DNA from: Sipunculus nudus
Lineage: Eukaryota > Annelida > Sipuncula > Golfingiida > Sipunculidae
Direction of reading: 5' to 3'
Assembly: GCA_026874595.1 (NCBI GenBank)
Contig: CM049306.1
Coordinates: 64,798,019 to 64,862,018, forward strand
Length of the DNA stretch: 64,000 nt
Shown piece by piece: positions 1 to 12,222 of this stretch. The notes below the pieces were generated by a model. That model saw only the letters and a list, made by a program, of their open reading frames with translations. It was not told the origin of the DNA and did no database searches. A program made the position numbers and the translations under genes. Position 1 is the first letter of the stretch. Every line of letters starts with the position of its first letter.

Positions 1-2282
1 GTAAGAACCAGCAGGCAGGCGACTTTGAGGATAACGGACAAACAGATGGACACACTGACAAAGTGACAGAAGATTGAAACCAGATGCCTTAATCAGGTTA
101 AGGAGAAGACTCAAAGGAAGAAAATAAGCTAAAGTTTATGTAACTGAGGTTTTGGGTGTAGAGATATGGCCAATACAATGGTATGTGTGTGATGGTCGTG
201 TGCAGCGCCCACTAGTGGCCATATCCCTATAATGAAAAATTTATTTCTAGATATTAGTGTAAGACATAAGATGTAATAGTTTCAAAAGGATTCCGTCAAA
301 ACTGTGGCCTATAGAATGCTATATGTGAGACGCAAGAGCAAGCAGGCGAATTTCAGGACAACTGACAAACAGACGGACACAATGACAAAGTGACACAACA
401 TTGAGATCAGATGACATTATCAGTTTATGGAGAAGACTCAGAGGGAAAAAATAAGCTATAGTTTATGTAATTGAGGCTTTGGGTTTTAGAGATATGGCTA
501 ATGTAATTATATCTGTGTGAGGGTTGTGTGCAGCGCCCCCTAGCAGACATATTCAAAAAATGAAAAAACAATTTCGAGATACTAGTGTAGGACTTATGAT
601 ATGTCAGTTTCAAAAAGATTCCTGCAATAATGTGGCCGTTGGCGCAAGATGAATGAAATCTCGAAATATCTCTATTCACGAGATATTTTACGAGATACTG
701 CAAGACTTGTAATAAAATCTTGTAGTACTAGTTGAGAGCTACCTGATGCAAAAAACTAGATCACTCTAGCTTTAAAACTGACAAAGTTAGAAAAATAAGA
801 TCCCTTATTTTCGAATATCATGACTTTTCCCCAAAAAATTGTAACCATGGTTACGGCAAATTTGAGTCAGCTACACACCAGATGACAGGCCTTGGAATGA
901 CGATTAAAATGAGCTATTGTTGAAGTAGATACGACTAATAGTCACAAAGATATGAAGAAAAAAACGTTTTGAGAAGTTTTGACGACCTTGACCTTGACCT
1001 TTGACCTACTTTAACCAAAAACAATGGGGCACCTAGAAATTATGTTTTCCAACATCCCTGTAAGTTTCAAGGTTATTGTGGCAAAATTGTGGCCAGGAGA
1101 GTGGTGACAAACAAACAAACAAACAAGAACCAGCAAGTAGGCGAATTTGAGGACAACTGACAAACAGACGGACACACTGACAAAGTGACTCAAGACTGAG
1201 TCCAGATGACTACTCCAGATTATGGAGACGACTCAAAGGAAGAAAAAAGCTACAGTCTATGTAACTGAGGTTTATAGTTTTGGAGATATTGCCAAAGCAT
1301 GATATGTTGGGAGAGGTTCGAGTTCAGCGCCCCCTAGCGGCCATATCCCGAAAATGGAAAATTGGTTTCGAGATATTAGTGTAAGACTTAAGATGTAATA
1401 GTTTCAAAAGGATTCTTTCAAAACTGTAGCCTGTAGAATGCTATATGTGAGACGCAAGAGCAAGCAGTCGAATTTCAGGACAACTGACAAACAGACGGAC
1501 ACAATGACAAAGTGACACAACATTGAGACCAGATGACATCATCAGTTTATGGAGAAGACTCAGAGGGAAAAAATAAGCTATAGTTTATGTAATTGAGGCT
1601 TTGGGTTTTAGAGATATGGCCAATGTAATGATATGTGTGTGAGGTTCGTGTGCAGCGCCCCCTAGCAGCCATATTCAAAAAATGAAAAAAACATTTCGAG
1701 ATACTAGTGTAGGACTTATGATATGTCAGTTTTAAAAAGATTCCTGCAATAATGTGGCCTTCGGCGCAAGATGAATGAAATCTCGAAATATCTCTATTCA
1801 CGAGATATTTTTCGAGATACTGCAAGACTTTTTATAAAATCTTGTAGTACTAGTTGAATGCTACCTGATGCAAAAAACTAGATCACTCTAGCTTTAAAAC
1901 TGACAAAGTTACAAAAATTAGACCCCTTATTTTCGAATATCATGACTTTTCCCCAAAAATTTGTTACCATGGTTACTTCAAATTTGAGTCAGCTACACAT
2001 CAGATGACAGGCCAGGTGATGACGAAAAAAATGAGCTATTGCAGAAGTGGATAAGCCTATTTATGGCGAAGTTATAGTGCAAAAACCATTAACCATACCT
2101 GTCGTGACCTTGACCTTTGACCTTTGACCTATTTTAACCAAAAACAATAGGGCACCTAGACATTATGTTTTTCATCATCCCTGTAAGTTTCAAGGTGATT
2201 GTGGCAAAATTGTGGCCAGGAGAGTGGTGACAAACAAACAAACAAACAGACAGACAAACAGACATACGCAACTGACCAATAT
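1..2282 (+). repeat. Alpha-family repeat, internal part, left end outside the window
   Basis: The sequence is built from blocks that recur up to 16.5 kb: ACAACTGACAAACAGACGG, TTTCGAGATATTAGTGTAAG and CAGCGCCCCCTAGCGGCC. The order of blocks matches the internal part of the full elements at 12223-16494, so this is the right-hand portion of an alpha element. Open frames of 60-135 codons here are shadows of the repeat, with low-complexity Asn-Lys-Gln-Thr or Val-Cys-Leu runs, and are not genes. Confidence 0.85.
345..2225 (+). repeat. 1122-bp tandem duplication inside alpha
   Basis: The block from about 345 to 1100 recurs at about 1467 to 2225 with an offset of 1122 bases and scattered substitutions. 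Both copies run from the ACAACTGACAAACAGACGG block, through an inverted ATATCTC...GAGATAT segment and a TGACCTTTGACCT cluster, to GTGGCCAGGAGAGTGGTGAC. The first copy then re-enters internal repeat. The second runs into the terminal hairpins. Confidence 0.8.
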
Positions 2283-2468
2283 GCTTGCCGAAATCTTTGA
2301 TTCCGGCAAGCAACAAACAGACAGACAGACAAACAGACATACGCAACTGACCAATATGCTTGCGGAAATCGAAGATTTCCGGCAAGCAACAAACAAACAG
2401 ACAAACAGACAAACAGACATACGCAACTGACGAACATGCTTGCCGAAATCGAAGATTTCCGGCAAGCA
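2283..2468 (+). repeat. Three tandem alpha right-end hairpins
   Basis: Hairpins start at 2283, 2359 and 2439. Each has 5' arm GCTTGC(C/G)GAAATC, a 3-nt loop and 3' arm GATTTCCGGCAAGC or a variant; the first has a TTT loop and a shortened arm. They are separated by CAAA/CAGA tetranucleotide runs and GACATACGCAACTGACC. They match the right terminus of alpha. Confidence 0.85.
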
Positions 2469-2470
2469 AT

Positions 2471-5034
2471 AAAGTTGTGACTGTGCCTCCAACATGTATG
2501 ATAATAGATGGGGCCCGGAGAGGCCGTCACGGACCGCTGCACACGCCGGCCGCCCACCGTAAGGACCCTGCCGCCACTTGCGGCGACGGCACGTGTCTTC
2601 GTGGTTTGGCGAAAAACGGCGCCAGATTTGACGAGACTAACAATGTGACCCCTGAATGTGACTGCGAGTGTCAGCTGCTATCCAGCGCTGCAAACCATGT
2701 GTCTGTAGCGTGAAAAATGACAGAATTATAGGCATTTCTTTGAATGGTCACGTGTTCTCGTTTCACGAGAAACGGTGCGAGATATGACGAGACTTGCGAT
2801 TGAATGACTAAGAACTAGACGGATGCTGTCTAACGCCGAAAACCAGACCTTTCTATGGCAAATATCAACAGAGATAGAAGCAGGTAAACTTCGTATTTTC
2901 AAGTTGTCACGTTTTACCCCAAAATTTGGTAACCATGGTAACGGCAGTACAAAGCTACATGTGCGGAGCAATAAGCCAATGTTCCTAGTTTCAGATACCA
3001 CAAAAAAAAATGGTGTCACGTTTAATATTTTTTGAGATATTGCAGAAAAATGATATGTTACAGTGTTTCATGTACCACGCCCCCTGGTGGCTATTTCCCA
3101 AAAATGAAAAATTGATTTCGAGATATTTATAAATGACAGAAAATATATCAATTTCAAAGCCATTGTTAAAAAAATGCAACCTGTAGGTCATATTTAATGA
3201 AATCTCGAAGACTCTCGTTTGACGAGAAATGGTGCGAGATTTGGCGAGACTTTCAGTTTTATCATGTCAAGCTGCCCATAAGGTACATAATGACCCAAAC
3301 CAGACGTCTGTAGCTTAAAAATTGACAAAGTTACAAAAAATGGTCGTGTTATTTCCAATTTCCATGATTTTTGCCCAAAAAATGTAACCATGGTAACAGC
3401 AAATTTAAGTAAGCTACATGTCAAAAGAAAGGCCAGGTGATGACGAAAAAAATGAGCTATTGCAGAAGTGGATAAGCCTATTTATGGCGAAGTTATAGTG
3501 CAAAAACCGTTAACCATACCTGTCGTGACCTTGACCCTTGACCTTGGAGCAATGTTGACCAAAAACAATAGGGCACCTAGAAATTACGTTTTCGAACATC
3601 CCTGTAAGTTTCAAGGTTATTGTGGCAAAATTGTGGCCAGGAGAGTGGTGACAAACAAACAAACAAACAAACAAACAGACAGACAGACAAACAGACATAC
3701 GCAACTGACCAATATGCTTGCGGAAATCGAAGATTTCCGGCAAGCAACAAACAAACAGACAAACAGACAAACAGACATACGCAACTGACGAACATGCTTG
3801 CCGAAATCGAAGATTTCCGGCAAGCAATAAAGTTGTGACTGTGCCTCCAACATGTATGATAATAGATGGGGCCCGGAGAGGCCGTCACGGACCGCTGCAC
3901 ACGCCGGCCGCCCACCGTAAGGACCCTGCCGCCACTTGCGGCGACGGCACGTGTCTTCGTGGTTTGGCGAAAAACGGCGCCAGATTTGACGAGACTAACA
4001 ATGTGACCCCTGAATGTGACTGCGAGTGTCAGCTGCTATCCAGCGCTGCAAACCATGTGTCTGTAGCGTGAAAAATGACAGAATTATAGGCATTTCTTTG
4101 AATGGTCACGTGTTCTCGTTTCACGAGAAACGGTGCGAGATATGACGAGACTTGCGATTGAATGACTAAGAACTAGACGGATGCTGTCTAACGCCGAAAA
4201 CCAGACCTTTCTATGGCAAATATCAACAGAGATAGAAGCAGGTAAACTTCGTATTTTCAAGTTGTCACGTTTTACCCCAAAATTTGGTAACCATGGTAAC
4301 GGCAGTACAAAGCTACATGTGCGGAGCAATAAGCCAATGTTCCTAGTTTCAGATACCACAAAAAAAAATGGTGTCACGTTTAATATTTTTTGAGATATTG
4401 CAGAAAAATGATATGTTACAGTGTTTCATGTACCACGCCCCCTGGTGGCTATTTCCCAAAAATGAAAAATTGATTTCGAGATATTTATAAATGACAGAAA
4501 ATATATCAATTTCAAAGCCACTGTTAAAAAAATGCGGCCTGTAGGTCATATTTAATGAAATCTCGGAAACTCTCGTTTGGCAAGAAATGGTGCGAGATTT
4601 GGCGAGACTTTTAGTTTTATCATGTCAAGCTGCCTATAAGGTACATATTGACCAAAACCAGACGTCTGTAGCTTAAAAATTGACAAAGTTACAAAAAATG
4701 GTCGTGTTATTTCCAATTTCCATGATTTTTGCCCAAAAAAATGTAACCATGGTAACGGCAAATTTAAGTAAGCTACATGTCAGAAGAAAGGCCAGGTGAT
4801 GACGAAAAAAATGAGCTATTGCAGAAGTGGATACGCCTATTTATGGCAAAGTTATAGTGCAAAAACCGTTAACCATACTTGTCGTGACCTTGAACCTTGA
4901 CCTTGGAGCAATGTTGACCAAAAACAATAGGGCACCTAGAAATCGGTTTATCAATCAAGCCTGTAAGTTTCAAGTTGATTGATGCAAAAATGTGACCTGG
5001 AGAGTCGTGACAAACAAACAAACAAACAAACAAA
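2471..5034 (+). repeat. Tandem pair of 1358-bp alpha-derived monomers
   Basis: The second monomer begins at 3829. From 2471 to about 3650 and from 3829 to about 4950 the two are nearly identical. Each begins just after a terminal hairpin with AATAAAGTTGTGACTGTGCC. Each then has a GC-rich block (2507-2600, 3865-3960), a CTCF-like site (3075, 4433) and two X-box-like palindromes. The second ends in a (CAAA)n tract abutting the new alpha left end at 5036. Confidence 0.85.
2507..2640 (+). repeat. GC-rich block carried by each long alpha monomer
   Basis: About 100 bases of strongly GC-rich sequence sit in AT-rich surroundings: GGGGCCCGGAGAGGCCGTCA, then a hairpin GCCGC-CACTT-GCGGC. It recurs near 3865, 7050, 8316, 9582 and 10848. 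It is absent from the two complete alpha elements at 12223-16494, so it looks like a captured insert specific to the satellite subfamily. The plus frame is open through it, but I recognise no domain and see no evidence of coding. Confidence 0.6.
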
Positions 5035-5035
5035 C

Positions 5036-7010
5036 AAACTAGACGACCAGAGGTCGAACGCTTGCCGGAAATGGCCGGAAATAAGATAGCGAAACAAACA
5101 GGACAAACTGTCGGTTTCTATCAATTGAATGACTTTCAGAGCGATTGCTGGAAAGTTTTGCCTGTTGAATGACATATATCACACAAAAGATCATGAAAGC
5201 AGACATAGCTCACAACAGACAGATATACTGACACACCTGAGATAACAGACTACCAGAAAAAAGTTGGGAACGTAAAGAGAAGCAAAATGAGCTATAGTTT
5301 TAGTAGGTAGAGTTTATAGTGTCGGAGGTATGGCCAATATATGGTAGAGGCCACATCCCAAACATTAAAAATTTCTTTTGAGACTTTAATGTAAGGAATA
5401 AGAAGTTGTTCCAGTTCCAAAAGGATTCCCGCAAAACTGTGTTCTGAAAATTGCTAACTGGAAGAAGCAAGTTCCAGCAAGCAGGCGAAATTTAGGATCA
5501 CTGACAAACAGACAGACATACTCAAAAAATGACACAAGAATAAGACCAGATGACCTACTCAGATTATCGAGTAGATTCAGAGGAAGAAAATAAATCATAG
5601 TTTTCAATTGGCTACACTGCTTTTTTTTAAGTTTTATTTACCCAATCCCTCCTTATAAAACTGGCAGAAACCTACCATAGAATAATTCTTGTAAAGTTTA
5701 AAACAATTAGCTAAACAGTTTCATCATAAAACAGAGTATAAGCTGGAGAGTCTAAAATTACATTTTCCCTTGTAAAAAACAGATCAATATAAGTGGCGCC
5801 ATCAATACCTGAATTTCAGATATGACATATGAGACAAACATAGGTATAAAATTTGGTAATGACAGCTCTAGCCGTTTCTGAGATTTTAATTTTAGTTTGC
5901 TTTTTTGGACAGATGACTAAGTTCAACCTCCTGTTCAATCTCCGAACTGAAACCATTCGAACAAACTTGAGATAGATTGTTCAAGAGTTCATTTCTTAGA
6001 AATATTGGGCAATTTGGCTGGACTGTTTCGCAGAAGAAAATTTTTAAAGCTTTTGTAGCTTTTTCCCTATAAAATATCAGTAAATGCAGAAAGCCAAAAA
6101 ATAAACAAAATACGATAGAGCTTTTCAGATGACTGTTTATTTACAAAATAAAATTGGTAGTGCTAGTTCCTGCCGTTTTTGAGATAGCTATGGTTAACCT
6201 ACAGACGACGGACGACGCTGCACCATAGCATAAGCTCACAGATTCGCTAATAATTTGTTTCGAGATATAACTGTAAGACATAAGATTTAATAGTTTAAAA
6301 AAGATTCTTTCAAAACTGTGGCCTGTAGAATTCTATTAGTGAGACGAAAGAACAAAGAAGCAGGCGAATTTGAGGACAACTGACAAACAAACAGGCATAC
6401 TGACAAAGGGACACAAGATGAAGACAAGATGACTTAACCAGGTTATGGGGAAGACTCAGAGGAAGAAAAAAAAGGTATGGTTTATAAAATTGAGGTTTCT
6501 AGTTTTGGAGATATGGCCAAATAATGATATATTGGGGATGTTCGACTGCAGCGCCCTCTAGTGGACATATCCTGAAGACGACAAATGCGTTTCGTGATGT
6601 TAGTGAATGGCATGAGATGTAATCGTTTCAAAAGGATTCCTCCCAATATCTGGCTTGTTGATTGCTATATGTGAGATGCAAGAACCAGCAAGTAGGCGAA
6701 TTCGAAGATAACTGACAAACAGACAGATATACTGACAAAGTAACACAAGATGGACACCAGATGACGTTACCATGTTTTGCAGAAGGCTAAGAGAAAGAAA
6801 ATAAGCTACAGTTTGTGTAATATAGGTTTACTCTTACGGAAATATGTCCAAAAGCTGATTTGTTTGGACGGGTCTAGTGCAGCGCCCCCTAGCAGCCATA
6901 TCCGGAAAATGAAAAATAAGTTTTGAGATATTAGTGTAAAACATAAGATGAAGGAACAAACATACGCGGGTGACGAACATGCTCGCGAAAATCGAAGATT
7001 TCCGGAAAGC
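5036..7010 (+). mobile_element. Alpha element with left end, interrupted by a nested insertion
   Basis: The left end is AAACTAG at 5036. It is followed by the hairpin CGACC-AGA-GGTCG (5044-5056) and then GCTTGCCGGAAAT (5060-5072), the reverse complement of the right-end hairpin arm. Alpha internal blocks follow and resume at about 6253 after a nested epsilon fragment. A degenerate right hairpin lies near 6980-7010 (GATTTCCGGAAAGC). No coding capacity. Confidence 0.75.
5618..6252 (+). mobile_element. Epsilon-family fragment nested in alpha
   Basis: The sequence matches 27826-28424 and 43720-44179. It has GTGGCGCC near 5794, TTTCAGATATGAC, a block around AACCTCCTGT and CTCCGAACTG, and a (GACG)n run. 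It ends GCATAAGCTCACAG and TTCGCTAA at 6230-6252. Alpha sequence on both sides lines up with uninterrupted alpha copies (block TTTCGAGATAT...GTAAGACATAAG), so this is a nested insertion. Edges are approximate. Confidence 0.7.
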
Positions 7011-7014
7011 AATA

Positions 7015-10000
7015 AAGTCTGGACTGTGCCTCCAACATGTATGATCATAGATGGGGCCCGGAGAGGCCGTCACGGACCGCTGCACACGCCGGCCGCCCAC
7101 CGTAAGGACCCTGCCGCCACTTGCGGCGACGGCGAGTGTCTTCGTGGTATGGCGAAAAACGGCGCGAGATTTGACGAGACTAACAATGTGACCCCTGAAT
7201 GTGACTGCGAGTGTCAGCCGCTATCCAGCGCTGCAAACCATGTGTCTGTAGCGTGAAAAATGACAGAATTATAGGCATTTCTTTGAATGGTCACTTGTTC
7301 TCGTTTCACGAGAAACGGTACGAGATATGACGAGACTTGCGATTGAACGGCTTAGAACTAGAGGGATGCTGTCTAACGCCAAAAACCAGACCTTTCTATC
7401 GCAAATATCAACAGAGATAGAATCTGGAAAACTCCGAATTTTCAGATTGTCAAGTTTTACCCCAAAATTTGGTAACCATGGTAACGGCAGCACAAAGCAA
7501 CATGTGCGAAGAGATAAGCCCAAGTTCCTAGTTTCAGATACGACCAAAAAAAATGGTGTCACGTTTAATATTTTTTGAGATATTGCAGAAAAATGACATG
7601 TTACAGTGTTTCATGTACCACGCCCCCTGGTGGCTATTTCCAAAAAATGAAAAACTGATTTCGAGATATTTATAAATAACACAAAATATATCAATTTCAA
7701 AGCCATTGTTAAAAAAATGCAACCTGTAGGTCATATTTAATGAAATCTCGAAGACTCTCGTTTGACGAGAAATGGTGTGAGATTTGGCGAGACTTTCAGT
7801 TTTATCATGTCAAGCTGCCCATAAGGTACATAATGACCAAAACCAGACGTCTGTAGCTTAAAAATTGACAAAGTTACAAAAAATGGTCATGTTATTTCCA
7901 ATTTCCATGATTTTTGCCCAAAAAATGTAACCATGGTAACGGCAAATTTAAGTAAGCTACATGTCAAAAGAAAGGCCAGGTGATGACGAAAAAAATGAGC
8001 TATTGCAGAAGTGGATAAGCCTATTTATGGCGAAGTTATAGTGCAAAAACCGTTAACCATACCTGTCGTGACCTTGACCCTTGACCTTGGAGCAATGTTG
8101 ACCAAAAACAATAGGGCACCTAGAAATTACGTTTTCGAACATCCCTGTAAGTTTCAAGGTTATTGTGGCAAAATTGTGGCCAGGAGAGTGGTGACAAACA
8201 AACAAACAGACAAACAGACAAACAGACATACGCAACTGACCAATATGCTTGCGGAAATCGAAGATTTCCGGCAAGCAATAAAGTATGGACTGTGCCTCCA
8301 ACATGTATGATCATAGATGGGGCCCGGAGAGGCCGTCACGGACCGCTGCACACGCCGGCGGCCCACCGTAAGGACCCTGCCGCCACTTGCGGCGACGGCG
8401 AGTGTCTTCGTGGTATGGCGAAAAACGGCGCGAGATTTGACGAGACTAACAATGTGACCCCTGAATGTGACTGCGAGTGTCAGCCGCTATCCAGCGCTGC
8501 AAACCATGTGTCTGTAGCGTGAAAAATGACAGAATTATAGGCATTTCTTTGAATGGTCACTTGTTCTCGTTTCACGAGAAACGGTGCGAGATATGACGAG
8601 ACTTGCGATTGAACGGCTTAGAACTAGAGGGATGCTGTCTAACGCCAAAAACCAGACCTTTCTATCGCAAATATCAACAGAGATAGAATCTGGAAAACTC
8701 CGAATTTTCAGATTGTCAAGTTTTACCCCAAAATTTGGTAACCATGGTAACGGCAGCACAAAGCAACATGTGCGAAGAGATAAGCCCAAGTTCCTAGTTT
8801 CAGATACGACCAAAAAAAATGGTGTCACATTTAATATTTTTTGAGATATTGCAGAAAAATGACATGTTACAGTGTTTCATGTACCACGCCCCCTGGTGGC
8901 TATTTCCAAAAAATGAAAAACTGATTTCGAGATATTTATAAATAACACAAAATATATCAATTTCAAAGCCATTGTTAAAAAAATGCAACCTGTAGGTCAT
9001 ATTTAATGAAATCTCGAAGACTCTCGTTTGACGAGAAATGGTGTGAGATTTGGCGAGACTTTCAGTTTTATCATGTCAAGCTGCCCATAAGGTACATAAT
9101 GACCAAAACCAGACGTCTGTAGCTTAAAAATTGACAAAGTTACAAAAAATGGTCGTGTTATTTCCAATTTCCATGATTTTTGCCCAAAAAATGTAACCAT
9201 GGTAACGGCAAATTTAAGTAAGCTACATGTCAAAAGAAAGGCCAGGTGATGACGAAAAAAATGAGCTATTGCAGAAGTGGATAAGCCTATTTATGGCGAA
9301 GTTATAGTGCAAAACCCGTTAACCATACCTGTCGTGACCTTGACCCTTGACCTTGGAGCAATGTTGACCAAAAACAATAGGGCACCTAGAAATTACGTTT
9401 TCGAACATCCCTGTAAGTTTCAAGGTTATTGTGGCAAAATTGTGGCCAGGAGAGTGGTGACAAACAAACAAACAGACAAACAGACAAACAGACATACGCA
9501 ACTGACCAATATGCTTGCGGAAATCGAAGATTTCCGGCAAGCAATAAAGTATGGACTGTGCCTCCAACATGTATGATCATAGATGGGGCCCGGAGAGGCC
9601 GTCACGGACCCCTGCACACGCCGGCGGCCCACCGTAAGGACCCTGCCGCCACTTGCGGCGACGGCGAGTGTCTTCGTGGTATGGCGAAAAACGGCGCGAG
9701 ATTTGACGAGACTAACAATGTGACCCCTGAATGTGACTGCGAGTGTCAGCCGCTATCCAGCGCTGCAAACCATGTGTCTGTAGCGTGAAAAATGACAGAA
9801 TTATAGGCATTTCTTTGAATGGTCACTTGTTCTCGTTTCACGAGAAACGGTGCGAGATATGACGAGACTTGCGATTGAACGGCTTAGAACTAGAGGGATG
9901 CTGTCTAACGCCAAAAACCAGACCTTTCTATCGCAAATATCAACAGAGATAGAATCTGGAAAACTCCGAATTTTCAGATTGTCAAGTTTTACCCCAAAAT

Positions 10001-12078
10001 TTGGTAACCATGGTAACGGCAGCACAAAGCAACATGTGCGAAGAGATAAGCCCAAGTTCCTAGTTTCAGATACGACCAAAAAAAATGGTGTCACATTTAA
10101 TATTTTTTGAGATATTGCAGAAAAATGACATGTTACAGTGTTTCATGTACCACGCCCCCTGGTGGCTATTTCCAAAAAATGAAAAACTGATTTCGAGATA
10201 TTTATAAATAACACAAAATATATCAATTTCAAAGCCATTGTTAAAAAAATGCAACCTGTAGGTCATATTTAATGAAATCTCGAAGACTCTCGTTTGACGA
10301 GAAATGGTGCGAGATTTGGCGAGACTTTCAGTTTTATCATGTCAAGCTGCCCATAAGGTACATAATGACCAAAACCAGACGTCTGTAGCTTAAAAATTGA
10401 CAAAGTTACAAAAAATGGTCGTGTTATTTCCAATTTCCATGATTTTTGCCCAAAAAATGTAACCATGGTAACGGCAAATTTAAGTAAGCTACATGTCAAA
10501 AGAAAGGCCAGGTGATGACGAAAAAAATGAGCTATTGCAGAAGTGGATAAGCCTATTTATGGCGAAGTTATAGTGCAAAAACCGTTAACCATACCTGTCG
10601 TGACCTTGACCCTTGACCTTGGAGCAATGTTGACCAAAAACAATAGGGCACCTAGAAATTACGTTTTCGAACATCCCTGTAAGTTTCAAGGTTATTGTGG
10701 CAAAATTGTGGCCAGGAGAGTGGTGACAAACAAACAAACAGACAAACAGACAAACAGACATACGCAACTGACCAATATGCTTGCGGAAATCGAAGATTTC
10801 CGGCAAGCAATAAAGTATGGACTGTGCCTCCAACATGTATGATCATAGATGGGGCCCGGAGAGGCCGTCACGGACCGCTGCACACGCCGGCCGCCCACCG
10901 TAAGGACCCTGCCGCCACTTGCGGCGACGGCGAGTGTCTTCGTGGTATGGCGAAAAACGGCGCGAGATTTGACGAGACTAACAATGTGACCCCTGAATGT
11001 GACTGCGAGTGTCAGCCGCTATCCAGCGCTGCAAACCATGTGTCTGTAGCGTGAAAAATGACAGAATTATAGGCATTTCTTTGAATGGTCACTTGTTCTC
11101 GTTTCACGAGAAACGGTGCGAGATATGACGAGACTTGCGATTGAACGGCTTAGAACTAGAGGGATGCTGTCTAACGCCAAAAACCAGACCTTTCTATCGC
11201 AAATATCAACAGAGATAGAATCTGGAAAACTCCGAATTTTCAGATTGTCAAGTTTTACCCAAAAATTTGGTAACCATGGTAACGGCAGCACAAAGCAACA
11301 TGTGCGAAGAGATAAGCCCAAGTTCCTAGTTTCAGATACGACCAAAAAAAATGGTGTCACGTTTAATATTTTTTGAGATATTGCAGAAAAATGACATGTT
11401 ACAGTGTTTCATGTACCACGCCCCCTGGTGGCTATTTCCAAAAAATGAAAAACTGATTTCGAGATATTTATAAATAACACAAAATATATCAATTTCAAAG
11501 CCATTGTTAAAAAAATGCAACCTGTAGGTCATATTTAATGAAATCTCGAAGACTCTCGTTTGACGAGAAATGGTGCGAGATTTGGCGAGACTTTCAGTTT
11601 TATCATGTCAAGCTGCCCATAAGGTACATAATGACCAAAACCAGACGTCTGTAGCTTAAAAATTGACAAAGTTACAAAAAATGGTCGTGTTATTTCCAAT
11701 TTCCATGATTTTTGCCCAAAAAATGTAACCATGGTAACGGCAAATTTAAGTAAGCTACATGTCAAAAGAAAGGCCAGGTGATGACGAAAAAAATGAGCTA
11801 TTGCAGAAGTGGATAAGCCTATTTATGGCGAAGTTATAGTGCAAAAACTGTTAACCATACCTGTCGTGACCTTGACCCTTGACCTTGGAGCAATGTTGAC
11901 CAAAAACAATAGGGCACCTAGAAATTACGTTTTCGAACATCCCTGTAAGTTTCAAGGTTATTGTGGCAAAATTGTGGCCAGGAGAGTGGTGACAAACAAA
12001 CAAACAGACAAACAGACAAACAGACATACGCAACTGACCAATATGCTTGCGGAAATCGAAGATTTCCGGCAAGCAACA
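7015..12078 (+). repeat. Array of four 1266-bp satellite-like monomers
   Basis: Monomers start at 7015, 8281, 9547 and 10813, spaced exactly 1266 bp, and differ at only a few bases. Each holds the GC-rich block, one CTCF-like site (7618, 8884, 10150, 11416), two X-box-like palindromes, a TGACCTTGACCCTTGACCTT cluster and one right-end hairpin. Monomers 2 and 3 share variants (GGCGGCCC at 8357 and 9623; GTCACATTTAA at 8822 and 10088). Monomers 1 and 4 share the alternatives. This suggests the middle pair arose most recently. Open frames inside are repeat shadows. Confidence 0.92.
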
Positions 12079-12222
12079 AACAGACAAACAGACAAACAGA
12101 CATACGCAACTGACGAACATGCTTGCCGAAATCGAAGATTTCCGGCAAGCAACAAACAAAGAGACAAACAGACATACGCAACTGACGAACATGCTTGCCG
12201 AAATCGAAGATTTCCGGCAAGC
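12045..12222 (+). repeat. Three tandem alpha right-end hairpins
   Basis: Hairpins start at 12045, 12121 and 12193 (spacing 76 and 72). In the last, the 5' arm GCTTGCCGAAATC (12193-12205), loop GAA and 3' arm GATTTCCGGCAAGC (12209-12222) pair almost fully. The array ends directly against the left end of the next element. Confidence 0.88.

Larger units (their letters stand above)
2929..11738. promoter_or_regulatory. RFX X-box-like palindromes in alpha monomers
   Basis: GTAACCATGGTAAC fits the RFX X-box consensus GTNRCC-(0-3 nt)-RGYAAC. Examples: 2929-2942, 3384-3397, 7472-7485, 7927-7940, 8738, 9193, 10004, 10459, 11270 and 11725, two per monomer. A similar site is at about 15890. Diverged forms (GTTACCATGGTTAC) occur near 840, 1965 and 13992. 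Function is inferred from the motif only. Confidence 0.45.
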
